Shown: positions 9,276 to 20,143 of the stretch, one piece after another | Layout of the letters: each line of letters opens with the position of its first letter | Numbering within the stretch: position 1 is the stretch's first letter | Assembly (NCBI GenBank): GCA_027484315.1 | Contig: JAIXTE010000049.1 | Location: forward strand, 1-64,000 | Direction: 5' to 3' | DNA: 64,000 nt | DNA from: Burkholderiales bacterium | GTDB taxonomy: Bacteria > Pseudomonadota > Gammaproteobacteria > Burkholderiales > Burkholderiaceae_B | Position numbers and translations under genes: made by a program | The notes under the pieces: generated by a model | What the model was told of the DNA's origin: nothing | Seen by the model: only the letters and a program-made list of their open reading frames with translations | The model's database searches: none

Positions 9276-10778
9276 ATGTCAGTATCGCTTCTGGAAAACC
9301 ACCCCCTGTCCACACAGCCCAAACCGGCGCAATACGAGAAAGGCCTCGTGTGGTTTCGGCGCGATCTGCGCACCCACGACAATGCGGCCCTGTTTTATGC
9401 CCTGAAACACTGCAAACAGGTGCACTGTGTATTCGTGTTTGACAAAACCATCCTCAACGAGTTGGCGAACAGGGCCGACCGGCGGGTGGAATTCATTTGG
9501 GAAAGCTGCATTGCCCTGAAGACCAAGCTGCGAGGTTTTGGTGGTGACCTGCACCTGCTTCACGATCACGCAGAGAAAGCGATTCCCGATCTGGCATCCA
9601 AGCTGGACGTTCAGGCTGTATTCACCAACAAAGATTACGAGCCTGCAGCCATTGATCGTGACATCACGGTGGGCAAAACGCTGCAAGGCCAAGGCATTGA
9701 ATTGTTCCGCTTCAAAGATCAGGCCATATTTGAAGAAGATGAGGTGCTGACCCAGGCTGGCAAGTTTTTCAGCGTGTTTACGCCGTTTAAAAACGCTTGC
9801 CTGAAAAAACTGGACGGCTTTCACCTGACGCCCTACCCCAGTGAAGCTCGGACTGCCGCCCTGGCCGCAGAAAAGGACTTGCCAGCACCAACGCTTGAGC
9901 AGATGGGGTTCGAGCGCACGAACCTGCTGGACATGATAAAGCCAGGAGAAGAAGGCGCTCTGGATGCTTTCGAGGACTTCTTGAACCGGATAGACAAGTA
10001 CAAAGACAAACGTGATTTCCCAGCCGTAAAGGGCGTCAGCTATCTGAGTGTGCACAACCGCTTTGGCACCATTTCAATTCGCAGGCTCGCCAAGGCGGCC
10101 TACGACCGCTTCAAGTTCGATGGGAGCGAAGGGGCCATGGGATGGTTGAATGAGCTGATTTGGCGCGACTTCTATTTCCAGATTATTTACCACCGCCCCG
10201 ATGCCGCCGAAAAAGCTTTCAAGCCCGAATACGACCAGATTCAATGGGACAGCGATGAAAAGGCGCAGCGGCTTTTCAAGGCCTGGTGCGAAGGCAAGAC
10301 CGGCTACCCGCTGGTGGACGCCGCCCAGCGCCAGTTGAACCAGACCGGCTTTCAACACAATCGCTTGCGCATGGTCACGGCCAGTTTTCTGACTAAAGAC
10401 TTGGGAATTGACTGGCGCTGGGGCGAGAGATATTTCGCCGAGCATTTGAACGACTTTGACTTGTCAGCCAACAATGGTGGCTGGCAATGGGCGGCCAGCA
10501 GCGGCTGCGACGCACAACCCTACTTCCGCATTTTCAACCCGTACAGTCAGTCAGAAAAATTCGATGCCGAGGGCAAATTCATTCGCAAGTACTGTCCGGA
10601 ACTGGCCAAGTTGCCCAACAAGCACATCCACAACCCGGCTGAATGCCCGCCTTTCGAGCTACAAATGGCCGGTGTGGTTTTAGGCGAAACCTACCCGCGC
10701 CCGGTGGTGGAACACGACGTAGCGCGCAAAAAAACGCTGGAACGGTATGCGGTGGTGAAGAAAGAAAAGACTGAATGA
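9276..10778 (+). CDS. phrB: Deoxyribodipyrimidine photolyase
   Basis: GLVWFRRDLRTHDNAAL and C-terminal FAD domain WQWAASSGCDAQPYFRIFNP. Confidence 0.94.
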   Translation: MSVSLLENHPLSTQPKPAQYEKGLVWFRRDLRTHDNAALFYALKHCKQVHCVFVFDKTILNELANRADRRVEFIWESCIALKTKLRGFGGDLHLLHDHAEKAIPDLASKLDVQAVFTNKDYEPAAIDRDITVGKTLQGQGIELFRFKDQAIFEEDEVLTQAGKFFSVFTPFKNACLKKLDGFHLTPYPSEARTAALAAEKDLPAPTLEQMGFERTNLLDMIKPGEEGALDAFEDFLNRIDKYKDKRDFPAVKGVSYLSVHNRFGTISIRRLAKAAYDRFKFDGSEGAMGWLNELIWRDFYFQIIYHRPDAAEKAFKPEYDQIQWDSDEKAQRLFKAWCEGKTGYPLVDAAQRQLNQTGFQHNRLRMVTASFLTKDLGIDWRWGERYFAEHLNDFDLSANNGGWQWAASSGCDAQPYFRIFNPYSQSEKFDAEGKFIRKYCPELAKLPNKHIHNPAECPPFELQMAGVVLGETYPRPVVEHDVARKKTLERYAVVKKEKTE

Positions 10779-10883
10779 GGTGTTGTTGATTTTGTCCGAT
10801 CTTATGATGTTCACCTGTCTTTCCTTCACCCATAATCGGTGATGAAATTTCGTTGATTCACACAACAACAAGGAGACAACACA

Positions 10884-11288
10884 GTGAACGCTTACAACGC
10901 AGTATTGCTTTACGCCGGATGGATTTTGGTCTTGGCCCTGTTCTACGCCCTGCCCCGGGTGCCCCAAGCCCTACTGGGCCAAAAGCGTATTGACAGCTGG
11001 GAACGCGGCAAAGAATCGACAGACCCCATGTTTTTGCAGCGTGCAAAATCAGCCCACTTGAACTGCCTGGAAAACTTCCCGGTGTTCGCCGCGGTAGTGG
11101 CAATCGCTGGCCTGATGGGTCAGATCGATGCAATCAACGGACTGGCTGCGTTCGTACTGTACGCACGTATTGGCCAAACTGTTTCCCACATTTTGGGCAC
11201 CTCATTTATTTTGGTGATGTCCCGGGCTACTTTCTTCCTGGCCCAAGTATTCCTTACCTTGTACATGGTTTACCTGCTGGCCTGTTAA
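10884..11288 (+). CDS. MAPEG family membrane protein
   Basis: RAKSAHLNCLENFPVFAAVVAIA, ARIGQTVSHILG. Confidence 0.85.
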   Translation: MNAYNAVLLYAGWILVLALFYALPRVPQALLGQKRIDSWERGKESTDPMFLQRAKSAHLNCLENFPVFAAVVAIAGLMGQIDAINGLAAFVLYARIGQTVSHILGTSFILVMSRATFFLAQVFLTLYMVYLLAC

Positions 11289-11308
11289 AACGGGCAGTAC
11301 CTCGAATG

Positions 11309-11345
11309 AAAGCCGCCATGGGTGCAAAGCCCGGGCGGCTTTTTT
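11309..11345 (+). terminator. Rho-independent terminator
   Basis: AAGCCGCC ... GGGCGGCTTTTTT. Confidence 0.8.
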
Positions 11346-11459
11346 ATTACCCCATCGTTCAATTAATAACTTGTGTGACAAGCACTGGATTATTCGCTGC
11401 ACATGCTCTAATCTGGAAAAATAACGTAATAACAATACTGACATTCCTGAGGAGACAGC

Positions 11460-13457
11460 ATGAAGAAACTCAAGCTTGCGATTGCCACTGCGGCCGCCCT
11501 TTGCAGCCTGCAGGCCAGTGCCGATGAATTCAAAATCAACCGTCTTTTTGTAGTGGGCGACAGCCTGAGCGACGGGGGAGCCTACACAGGAACTGCCACA
11601 CAGGGCCTTCTGGGTGCAGGCGTGCCGGCTGGTGCGATACCCAACCGCATGATGTTCACCACCAACTCGCCCAATGCAAAAATATGGGCAAGCGTGGTCG
11701 CGGAAAAACTGGGAATCCCCCTTGATGTGGATGTAATCAACGGCGTGTCCAACACCATCAAAGGCGGCAATTATGCACAAGGCGGCTCGCGGGTGTCCAA
11801 CCCGATTGGCGTGTCCAACAACCCCGCAATTGGCATCACCACCATCCCGGTCACTGAACAAATTGACCGGCTGCTGGCCGACACCCCGACGTTCAATCGT
11901 AACGATCTGGTCGCTCTGTGGGCAGGCTCGAACGATGGATTTATCCAGTTTGCCACGGTTGCAGTTGGTGCCATTACGCCCCAAGTGGCCTTGGCAGAAA
12001 TGTCAACCGCAGCCACCCAGTTGCTCGCCCAGATTGACCGCCTGAAGGCCGCAGGTGCACAAAATATTGTGGTCATTACCGTGCCCAACCTGGGGGTCAC
12101 ACCCCAAGCCCAAATTATTGAAGATGGCTCGGTCAGTGGCACACCCGCCCCTGGATCCATTGCCCTGCTCACTGCCCTGTCAGACAGCTTCAACAACACA
12201 TTGACATCTGCTGCTGCCAGCAAAGGGGCAGTGATTGTCGACTCGAACAAATTGCTGAGTGCAGTCATTGCCAACCCGGCCCGCTACGGGTTCACTTCCC
12301 CCACGCCGCTGCAAGCAGCCTGTGGCAACAATGGCGGCAACGACCCCAACACTTTTTTCAACTCAAGCCTGACCTGCATCCAAGGCGTGAATGCGGCTCC
12401 CGACAGCGAACAGCGAATTTTCGCAGACGGCGTACACCCTACTGCTGCCGCGCAGCGTCTGTTTGGAGAGGCAGGATTTGCCGGCCTTCAAGCCGCAAGC
12501 CTCAATGGCGTGCTGGCTGTCGCGCCTCTCACACCGATCCGGCAGCATGCCTTGAGCCTGGAAAATCGACTGACCGCCTTGGCCTTGGTGCGAGAGGACG
12601 CAACGGGCAAAGCCTCCTTGAGACCAGTGGGCGACACAGAATGGTACGGTGGTGCAGAAATCGGGCAGTTTGAACTGGATGCACAGCAGGTTCAGGCTGG
12701 GCTTGAGTCCGACACGCAAATCGTGAAATTCGGCGGCGACAGAATGATCACCTCGAATGCACTTCTCGGTTTTGGCGTGAGCATTGACCGGGCACAAACA
12801 GACATCGCCAACAATGGCGGCGGCTTTGACAACGACATTGTCTTGGGCACGGTATTCAGCACCGTGGCTTTGTCCAAATCGTTGTATTTGAATGCGGCCT
12901 TGGCTTTTGGACGAATTGATTACGACATCACGCGCCAGTTTACGCTGGGGCCTTCACTTGAACGGTACACCGCAAACACGCAGGGCGATTTCACCTCCGC
13001 CCGAGTCGGTTTGGGCAGCATTCACAACCTGTCGCAAGGCTGGACACTGAATCCTCAAGCCGCCTACACCGTTGAAAAGATTGATCTGCAAGGCTATGAC
13101 GAATCCACGGGGGCTGCCAGCCTGAGCTTTGGTGACACGCAATACAAGGCTGAACGTGTCAGTTTGGGCTTTCTAATTACCAAGGCACCCAGTGTACGTG
13201 GTGGTTGGAGACCCTTGTTGCGCTATTCAATTGAATCCGATCAGAACAACGACGATCTGAAAATTCGAATGGGCCCCAACCAGGGCACTTTGGCCACCAT
13301 TTTGGCCCCTCGCCCCGATGGCGACTTCCAGCTATTGAGTGTGGGCGCAGCCAAGGAAATTGGGGAAGGTGTGTTGAACATTCAACTGTCCAGTACCCTT
13401 GGTCAATCGGGCATTAGCGGACAAAGCCTGGGAGTCGCCTACAAAGCAGTCTTTTAA
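11460..13457 (+). CDS. Autotransporter SGNH/GDSL esterase
   Basis: Signal peptide, VVGDSLSDGGAY (GDSL block), ADGVHPTAAA, C-terminal autotransporter beta-domain ending GVAYKAVF. Confidence 0.88.
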   Translation: MKKLKLAIATAAALCSLQASADEFKINRLFVVGDSLSDGGAYTGTATQGLLGAGVPAGAIPNRMMFTTNSPNAKIWASVVAEKLGIPLDVDVINGVSNTIKGGNYAQGGSRVSNPIGVSNNPAIGITTIPVTEQIDRLLADTPTFNRNDLVALWAGSNDGFIQFATVAVGAITPQVALAEMSTAATQLLAQIDRLKAAGAQNIVVITVPNLGVTPQAQIIEDGSVSGTPAPGSIALLTALSDSFNNTLTSAAASKGAVIVDSNKLLSAVIANPARYGFTSPTPLQAACGNNGGNDPNTFFNSSLTCIQGVNAAPDSEQRIFADGVHPTAAAQRLFGEAGFAGLQAASLNGVLAVAPLTPIRQHALSLENRLTALALVREDATGKASLRPVGDTEWYGGAEIGQFELDAQQVQAGLESDTQIVKFGGDRMITSNALLGFGVSIDRAQTDIANNGGGFDNDIVLGTVFSTVALSKSLYLNAALAFGRIDYDITRQFTLGPSLERYTANTQGDFTSARVGLGSIHNLSQGWTLNPQAAYTVEKIDLQGYDESTGAASLSFGDTQYKAERVSLGFLITKAPSVRGGWRPLLRYSIESDQNNDDLKIRMGPNQGTLATILAPRPDGDFQLLSVGAAKEIGEGVLNIQLSSTLGQSGISGQSLGVAYKAVF

Positions 13458-13483
13458 AAAAAACCCATCAAACTATCAAAAAA

Positions 13484-13519
13484 AAACCGCCGAGGATATT
13501 CAATCCCGGCGGTTTTTTT
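13484..13519. terminator. Terminator between convergent genes
   Basis: AAAACCGCCGAGGATATTCAATCCCGGCGGTTTTTTT. Confidence 0.8.
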
Positions 13520-13580
13520 CTTGTTTAAACCAGCAAGCGAACAACATGGGCACTGCCAATTTTGAGCAACACCCACTGAT

Positions 13581-14876
13581 TTACTTGATCGCCGCAAACG
13601 CCCGGTCAATGGCCACTTGGGTGGCTTCAATCACTGCATCATCGTGGGTCACTGAAACAAAACCCGCCTCGTAGGCAGAAGGTGCCAAGTAAACACCTGC
13701 ATCCAGCATGGCATGGAAGAACTTGTTGAAGCGGTCGCGGTTCGAAGCACTGACTTCCGCAAACGTAGTGGGTACTTTTTCACTGAAGTAAATGCCAAAC
13801 ATGCCGCCAATGCTGTCGGCACAGAAGGTCTCGCCGTGTGCATACGCAACCTGGTTAAACGCCTCCACCAGCTTGCGGGTCTGCGCTTCCAGCGTTTGGT
13901 AAAAGCCTTCCTGTTTCAATAAGCACATGGTGGTCAAACCGGCGGCCACAGCAACCGGGTTTCCGCTCAAGGTGCCTGCCTGGTAAACCGGGCCCAGCGG
14001 GGCGATACAGGCCATAATGTCTTTGCGGCCGCCGAAGGCACCCATGGGCATGCCGCCGCCAATGATTTTGCCCAGCGTGGTCAAATCTGGCGTGATGCCG
14101 TACACGCCCTGCACACCTTGCGGGCCCACACGGAAACCGGTCATGACTTCATCGAAAATCAGCACAGCACCATGCTGAGTGCACAATTCACGCAGGGTAT
14201 TCAGGAATTCATGGCTGGGGCGAATCAGGTTCATGTTGCCAGCTACCGGCTCAACAATCACGCAGGCAATGCTGCTGCCACTGGCCTTGAACAGTTCGTG
14301 CAACTGATCCACATTGTTGTAGTCCAGCACACGGGTGTGCTTGGCAAAGTCTTCGGGCACACCGGCAGAAGTCGGATTGCCGAAGGTCAGCAGGCCTGAA
14401 ACCGCTTTCACCAGCAGGCTGTCGGCATGGCCGTGGTAACAGCCCTCGAACTTCACAATGGTGTCACGGCCAGTGAATCCACGGGCCAGACGAATGGCAC
14501 TCATTGTGGCTTCCGTGCCCGAACTGACCAGGCGCACCTGCTCCATGGACGGCAGCATCTCGCAAAGCGTTTCCGCCATCACGATTTCGCCCTCAGTGGG
14601 CGCACCAAAACTCAAGCCCCCAACTGCCGCGTCCTGCACGGCCTTGATCACTTCAGGGTGAGCATGGCCCAACACCGCAGGCCCCCAGGAACCAATGTAG
14701 TCAATGTAACGCTTGTCATCCGCGTCCCACACATAGGGGCCATTGGCACGCTTGAAAAAACGCGGCGTACCGCCCACCGAGCGAAAGGCGCGCACCGGCG
14801 AATTCACACCACCGGGAATTGTTTTTTGTGCACGCTCAAACAGCACTTCGTTTTGACTGACCACTTCACCACTCAT
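13581..14876 (-). CDS. hemL: Glutamate-1-semialdehyde 2,1-aminomutase
   Basis: [62 protein letters not shown]. Confidence 0.96.
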   Translation of the reverse strand: MSGEVVSQNEVLFERAQKTIPGGVNSPVRAFRSVGGTPRFFKRANGPYVWDADDKRYIDYIGSWGPAVLGHAHPEVIKAVQDAAVGGLSFGAPTEGEIVMAETLCEMLPSMEQVRLVSSGTEATMSAIRLARGFTGRDTIVKFEGCYHGHADSLLVKAVSGLLTFGNPTSAGVPEDFAKHTRVLDYNNVDQLHELFKASGSSIACVIVEPVAGNMNLIRPSHEFLNTLRELCTQHGAVLIFDEVMTGFRVGPQGVQGVYGITPDLTTLGKIIGGGMPMGAFGGRKDIMACIAPLGPVYQAGTLSGNPVAVAAGLTTMCLLKQEGFYQTLEAQTRKLVEAFNQVAYAHGETFCADSIGGMFGIYFSEKVPTTFAEVSASNRDRFNKFFHAMLDAGVYLAPSAYEAGFVSVTHDDAVIEATQVAIDRAFAAIK

Positions 14877-14896
14877 TTTTCGACACTCCAAATTGT

Positions 14897-15571
14897 TCAA
14901 TTTCGTGCATTCACTGCATCCACCCACTGCTGCGCCACACTGCAAACCTGCGCCGCATCGGGTTCCATTCCAAACAAACCATTCACCACCGCAATCGCAT
15001 TCGCACCTGCGGAAATCAGTTCAGGCACACGGTCCAGGGTAATGCCACCAATGGCCACGGCAGGTACGCCCAAACTACGCGCCCTCGACAACAAATCCAG
15101 CTCGGCCTTGACCGCATTCGGCTTGGTGTTGCTGGGGTACATTGCACCGAATGCCACATAACTTGCGCCATCCCGCACTGCAAGATCTGCCAACTCAAAC
15201 TGATTGTAGCAAGAAGCGCCGATTACCCACTTCGAACCCAGTCGGCTACGCGCCTGCACAACAGGCTCATCAGTTTTACCCAAATGCACACCTGCAATGG
15301 CTGCACCTTCAAAATGCGCGAACGCACCGGAAGGCACATCATTCAAAATCAGGGCCGCATCAAATTTCTCGCACAGGGCATTCAACTGTCCCACGAACTC
15401 AATCAACTCGTCGTGTTGCCAATTTTTCTGTCTGCATTGAAACAGACGCACGCCCCCTTCCAGCGCTGCAGCCACGCAATCCACGATCGCGTCCGATGTC
15501 CAGATGGCAGACCGCTCAGGCGTGATGGCATACACGCCACGAATCAGCTCACTGTTCATCGGCGTACTCAT
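14897..15571 (-). CDS. thiE: Thiamine-phosphate synthase
   Basis: [44 protein letters not shown]; start codon uncertain. Confidence 0.9.
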   Translation of the reverse strand: MSTPMNSELIRGVYAITPERSAIWTSDAIVDCVAAALEGGVRLFQCRQKNWQHDELIEFVGQLNALCEKFDAALILNDVPSGAFAHFEGAAIAGVHLGKTDEPVVQARSRLGSKWVIGASCYNQFELADLAVRDGASYVAFGAMYPSNTKPNAVKAELDLLSRARSLGVPAVAIGGITLDRVPELISAGANAIAVVNGLFGMEPDAAQVCSVAQQWVDAVNARN

Positions 15572-16394
15572 CGGTTTCCTCATCAGCACCGTCATCTTGT
15601 TCACCCAGATGCTGCATCAAGTGCATCCGGTCTGGAATCAATTGACCCCGGCCCACCACAAACCCGTAATTCAAGGCCTGCCAGGTGTACTCCAACCCCA
15701 GTTCCACCGCGTCACGCACACTCAAGCCTTGCCCCAACCCCACCGCACAAGCGCTAGCCAGGGTGCAACCGGAACCATGGTATTGCGCGGGCAAACGTTC
15801 ACAGGGAAATTCCGTAACCGCTTTGCCTTGCACGTACAAGCGATTCACCACATCACCCGAATCAAGGTGCTCGCCTTTCAGTAGTACGGCTTTGCAGCCC
15901 ATCTGCAACAAACGCGCGCCCACCTCATCCACCGTGCTCGCGCCCGTGAAGGCCTGCGCTTCAGGCCAATTCGGCGTCAAAAGGTCAACAACCGGAAATA
16001 ACTCGTTTCTGAAACAATCGAACAAGGCCTGGCCACCGAAAGAATCACCACGGCCGGATGCGCGCACCGGGTCAACAACCAATGGAACATGCGGCCACAA
16101 CTGCTTGGCTTTCAAGACCGCCGCCACGGCGGCCACTCTACCCAGCACACCGGTTTTAATCGCGCTGGGGGCAATGCCGTCGTCGAGCAAGGCCTGAAGC
16201 TGGTCATCAATCCAGTCAGCAGCACAGGCTTCAAAGCGCTTCACACCCACAGTGTTTTGCGCGGTCAGCCCAGTCAGCACGGTCAAAGGGTGCGCGCCCA
16301 GGGCGGCAATGGTGAGCGCATCGGCCTGCAAGCCAGCGCCAGCGGTGGGATCTGACGCTGAAAATGTCAGCACCAGCGGTACGGTCTGTGTCAT
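15549..16394 (-). CDS. thiD: Hydroxymethylpyrimidine/phosphomethylpyrimidine kinase
   Basis: LTFSASDPTAGAGLQADALTIAALGAHPLTVLTGLTAQNT. Confidence 0.93.
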   Translation of the reverse strand: MTQTVPLVLTFSASDPTAGAGLQADALTIAALGAHPLTVLTGLTAQNTVGVKRFEACAADWIDDQLQALLDDGIAPSAIKTGVLGRVAAVAAVLKAKQLWPHVPLVVDPVRASGRGDSFGGQALFDCFRNELFPVVDLLTPNWPEAQAFTGASTVDEVGARLLQMGCKAVLLKGEHLDSGDVVNRLYVQGKAVTEFPCERLPAQYHGSGCTLASACAVGLGQGLSVRDAVELGLEYTWQALNYGFVVGRGQLIPDRMHLMQHLGEQDDGADEETDEYADEQ

Positions 16395-16487
16395 TCAAAA
16401 CCCAAAAAAAACCGACAACCTTTGTAGTCGGCTGCCAAACTCAGTATTATCCACCCGTTGCAATTTTTTTTCTGGAAGTAGGTCAGA

Positions 16488-16652
16488 ATGAATACTTGGA
16501 TTTGTTTGATTTGCGGTTGGGTATACGATGAAGCCGCTGGCTTGCCTGAAGAAGGCATTGCCCCTGGCACCAAATGGGACGACGTACCCCCGAACTGGGT
16601 TTGCCCAGAGTGCGGTGCCCGCAAAGAAGATTTTGAGATGACTCAGATCTAA
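16488..16652 (+). CDS. Rubredoxin (54 aa; absent from the ORF track)
   Basis: MNTWICLICGWVYDEAAGLPEEGIAPGTKWDDVPPNWVCPECGARKEDFEMTQI: two CxxC knuckles. Confidence 0.95.
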   Translation: MNTWICLICGWVYDEAAGLPEEGIAPGTKWDDVPPNWVCPECGARKEDFEMTQI

Positions 16653-16672
16653 AAACCACACCCCATGGATCA

Positions 16673-18052
16673 ATGACCGAACAAAAAACGGACCCTGCCC
16701 GCGCGTTTGAAGACCACGCTCCCACGCCGGTCAGGCCCAAGTTTGTTCGGCAACTGGGTCAATTTTCGGTTGGCCTGCTGATCGCAGCATCCCTGCTGCT
16801 GCTGGGAGCCCTGTATGCAAAAAGCCAATCCGGCGCTATTCGCAATACCCAACTGAACCAGGTCAACCTGGTTGAAAGCCGCATTCAGCAGGAACTGATC
16901 GCACTGAACGGCCCCATTGGCGAACCCCTTCAGCCCCAAAGCCTCAAGGCTCTTCTCACACTAGGCCAGCAAGTCAGCCAGCAAAACAGGCATTTTCAAT
17001 GGTTCGGCGCGCTGCACAGCCAAACCCTGCAGGTATTGCTGACACAGGCCATCGAGGCTTTGTCCCGCCCGGTTGCAGGTATCAACTCAAGCCCTGAAGT
17101 GCAACAACAACTTGAAGCGCAAGTCCGGCTTGATGCGCTCCCAAAGCTGACACAACTCAAGGCTCATATCGAGCAAGCCACCAACGGTTACCTTGTTTTG
17201 CTATTTGGGCTGGGGCTGCTACTGACAATTATTGCTGTGGCGCTTGGCTTTCAATGGTATACCCATCAAAAGACACTGGCATTAAGCCGCCGTGTCCAAA
17301 TGCTGAGCCGTGCGCTTCACAGCCAGCAGGAAAATGACCAAAAACGGGAGGGCGCGCATGCCGCGCTTGAAGGCGTGCTGAAAGCACTCAGCCAGAACCA
17401 GCAGCTTGAGCACCGCGCAACCCTGATGCAAATCGGTCAGCAACTGGAAGAATTGAATCAGAGCGGACGAGCGGTGCTTCAGTTTGCGAAATCATTTCAC
17501 CAGTTGTCCACCCAGGGCACACAAGTGGTGAAGTCGACACTGAACAGCGAACAGCGCAACACCAAGGCGGAAAGCCACATGGAAATCATGCAGGCACAAC
17601 TGGAGGGTTTGCGTTCCGACATTCGAACGGCCGCACAAGGCTTGCGCAAAGCAGGTGAGGTAAGCCGGCAATTGCTGGGCCGGCTGGACGCCACCCAAAT
17701 GGAACTGACCCTGACCGAACCAGAGAACAATCGCCAGCTTCAGCAACTTGTAGAGCAAAGCCAGCAGGCCTTGAAAGAGTCGATTGAAGGCCTGGTGCTG
17801 GCCAGCCAGAAAATCAACATGGGCCAGCACGAATCCGACAAACTGGCGGAATACATGGCAGTGAACCAGACCGCCTGGTCCAACCTGTTGAATCAGGTTG
17901 AGCAGGTGGCCGAGTCGGCTTCACAGGAATCAGAAAACGCCTTGCGACTGGCCAAACGCCTCATGGACAAAAGCCAGCAGAACCCGCTGACCGTGCCAAT
18001 CAATGCCAATCGGGATCAGGCCGCCAAAGCACCACCGCAACTGCTGCCCTGA
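16673..18052 (+). CDS. PilJ-like membrane coiled-coil protein (divergent chemoreceptor-like)
   Basis: Two predicted TM segments (LLIAASLLLLGALYA; GYLVLLFGLGLLLTIIAVALGF), long Gln-rich coiled coil, located directly after rubredoxin. Confidence 0.5.
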   Translation: MTEQKTDPARAFEDHAPTPVRPKFVRQLGQFSVGLLIAASLLLLGALYAKSQSGAIRNTQLNQVNLVESRIQQELIALNGPIGEPLQPQSLKALLTLGQQVSQQNRHFQWFGALHSQTLQVLLTQAIEALSRPVAGINSSPEVQQQLEAQVRLDALPKLTQLKAHIEQATNGYLVLLFGLGLLLTIIAVALGFQWYTHQKTLALSRRVQMLSRALHSQQENDQKREGAHAALEGVLKALSQNQQLEHRATLMQIGQQLEELNQSGRAVLQFAKSFHQLSTQGTQVVKSTLNSEQRNTKAESHMEIMQAQLEGLRSDIRTAAQGLRKAGEVSRQLLGRLDATQMELTLTEPENNRQLQQLVEQSQQALKESIEGLVLASQKINMGQHESDKLAEYMAVNQTAWSNLLNQVEQVAESASQESENALRLAKRLMDKSQQNPLTVPINANRDQAAKAPPQLLP

Positions 18053-18972
18053 CCTGCTGTGCAACCGTAACAATGGTCACCCACTACAACGTCAATCGTG
18101 TCCAGCGCATTGCGCGTCAAGTCACTCAGTGTCATTGCCTTGCCGCTTGAATCGCGCACCGGCCAGCCCAACTGCTGGTTGAAGTCGCAATCGTACAGCG
18201 TGCCTTCATAATCAATCGACACAAGGCTTCGGCACATCACCGCCGCCAGATTGCTTTCACGGTAAGCGCCCTTCAGCGTATTCATGTAGGTCTCGAACGT
18301 CCCCTTGCTGATCAGGGTGCTGCCAAAACGGGCAATCGGCATGTTGGTAATCGTCACCAGCCCTGTAAAGCGGATGCCAAACTTCTCGAACAGCACCGCC
18401 TTGTAATCGGCTTCCAGCGCTTCCTGCGGGGGCGGCAATGCAGGTCCTTGCGGGTTGAATACCAGCGTCAGGCGCAGTTTGTCGCCATATCCCAGCGCAT
18501 TCAGTTTCTGAAGCCCTGCAATGCTGGCATCAAACACCCCTTTGCCCCGCTGCTTGTCCACATTGTCTTCAAGGTAGCAAGGCAATGAAGCAAAAATTTC
18601 CACTTCGTTTTCGGCCAGAAACTCCGCGAGGTCTTCATAACCCGGTTCGCTCAAAATGGTCAGGTTGCAGCGGTCAATCACGTGCACACCCGCTTTGCGG
18701 GCAGCCACCACCAGGCGCTTGAAGCGCGGGTTCATCTCAGGTGCACCACCTGTCAGGTCCAGTTTCTTGACCCAACCCTGATTCATCAAGACAATCAACT
18801 GGTCAATCTGTTCATCCTGCATCAGCTCAGTGCGATTGGGGCCTGCGTTCACATGGCAATGGGTGCAGCTTTGATTGCACAGATATCCCAGGTTGACCTG
18901 AATGGTCTCCAGGTTCAAGCGCTTGACGCTTGGGAAGGTGGTACTTTTCAACAAATGAACGACTGAGTGCAT
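18016..18972 (-). CDS. Arsenosugar-biosynthesis-type radical SAM protein (ArsS-like)
   Basis: VNLGYLCNQSCTHCHVNAGPNR (CxxxCxxC) and C-terminal CYGCTAGQGSSCGG. Confidence 0.85.
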   Translation of the reverse strand: MHSVVHLLKSTTFPSVKRLNLETIQVNLGYLCNQSCTHCHVNAGPNRTELMQDEQIDQLIVLMNQGWVKKLDLTGGAPEMNPRFKRLVVAARKAGVHVIDRCNLTILSEPGYEDLAEFLAENEVEIFASLPCYLEDNVDKQRGKGVFDASIAGLQKLNALGYGDKLRLTLVFNPQGPALPPPQEALEADYKAVLFEKFGIRFTGLVTITNMPIARFGSTLISKGTFETYMNTLKGAYRESNLAAVMCRSLVSIDYEGTLYDCDFNQQLGWPVRDSSGKAMTLSDLTRNALDTIDVVVGDHCYGCTAGQGSSCGGALAA

Positions 18973-19113
18973 GTAGGCTCCGGTTTCTGTGCGCCGCGCG
19001 GTTATTTCGTTTTGAGATAATGAGAGAATCAAAGCTCTCAGACAAGGTCTTTGCGGTTTAATTATCGCGTTAATTCATAGTAACAAACTTACGGAACTTC
19101 ATTCGCTCAAGCC

Positions 19114-19317
19114 ATGATTCAAGTTACAGTCAACGGTGAAAATCGTGAAATGCCCGAGAACAGCACCGTGGCCCAACTGGTGGAAGCCCTTGAACTGACC
19201 GGCAAACGCATCGCCGTCGAATTGAACGGCGAGATTGTCCCAAAAAGCCAGCACGCGGCCACACCGATTCAGCCCGGTGCAAGCCTGGAAATCGTAGTGG
19301 CAGTGGGCGGCGGATAA
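19114..19317 (+). CDS. thiS: Sulfur carrier protein ThiS
   Basis: 66-67 aa, ubiquitin-like, C-terminal VAVGGG. Confidence 0.93.
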   Translation: MIQVTVNGENREMPENSTVAQLVEALELTGKRIAVELNGEIVPKSQHAATPIQPGASLEIVVAVGGG

Positions 19318-19339
19318 ATCCTCAGGAGCAGTACCCAAT

Positions 19340-20143
19340 ATGCAGAATACCCAAGACACATGGAAAGTCGGCAGTCGCGAATTCACCAGCCGTTTGCTGG
19401 TGGGCACCGGAAAATACGCCAGCCTGGACGAAACCCGCGAAGCCATTACAGAAAGCGGCGCTGAAATTGTCACTGTGGCCATTCGCCGTACCAACATTGG
19501 TCAAAACGCAGGCGAAGCCAGCCTGCTCGACCACATCCCCCCAAGCAAATTCACTTATCTCCCCAACTCTGCGGGCTGTTACACCGCCAAAGACGCAGTA
19601 CGCACTCTGCGGCTGGGACGTGAACTTCTGGATGGCCACAACCTTTGCAAACTTGAAGTGCTGGGCGACCCCACCAACCTGTACCCCGACATGGAAGAAA
19701 CCCTGATCGCTGCCAAAGAACTGGTGGCTGACGGTTTTGACGTCATGGTGTATTGTTCCGACGATCCGATTTACGCGCGCAAGCTAGAGGACGTGGGCTG
19801 CCTGGCCATCATGCCACTGGCCTCACTCATCGGTTCCGGCATGGGCATTCTGAACCCGTGGAACATCAACCTGATTCTTGAGAAGGCGCAGGTTCCCGTG
19901 ATTGTGGATGCTGGCGTGGGCACCGCTTCCGATGCAGCGATTGCCATGGAACTGGGCTGTGCCGGCGTGTTGATGAACACCGCCATTGCCAAGGCGAAAA
20001 ACCCGGTGCAAATGGCGCGTGCCATGCGTTTGGCTACACAGGCAGGAAGGGAGGCCTTTCTTGCAGGTAGAATGCCGAAAAAGTTTTACACGGCCAGCCC
20101 CTCTTCCCCTGTGGAAGGCGTTATTTCTTCCAGCACAAAATGA
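19340..20143 (+). CDS. thiG: Thiazole synthase
   Basis: [53 protein letters not shown]. Confidence 0.96.
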   Translation: MQNTQDTWKVGSREFTSRLLVGTGKYASLDETREAITESGAEIVTVAIRRTNIGQNAGEASLLDHIPPSKFTYLPNSAGCYTAKDAVRTLRLGRELLDGHNLCKLEVLGDPTNLYPDMEETLIAAKELVADGFDVMVYCSDDPIYARKLEDVGCLAIMPLASLIGSGMGILNPWNINLILEKAQVPVIVDAGVGTASDAAIAMELGCAGVLMNTAIAKAKNPVQMARAMRLATQAGREAFLAGRMPKKFYTASPSSPVEGVISSSTK

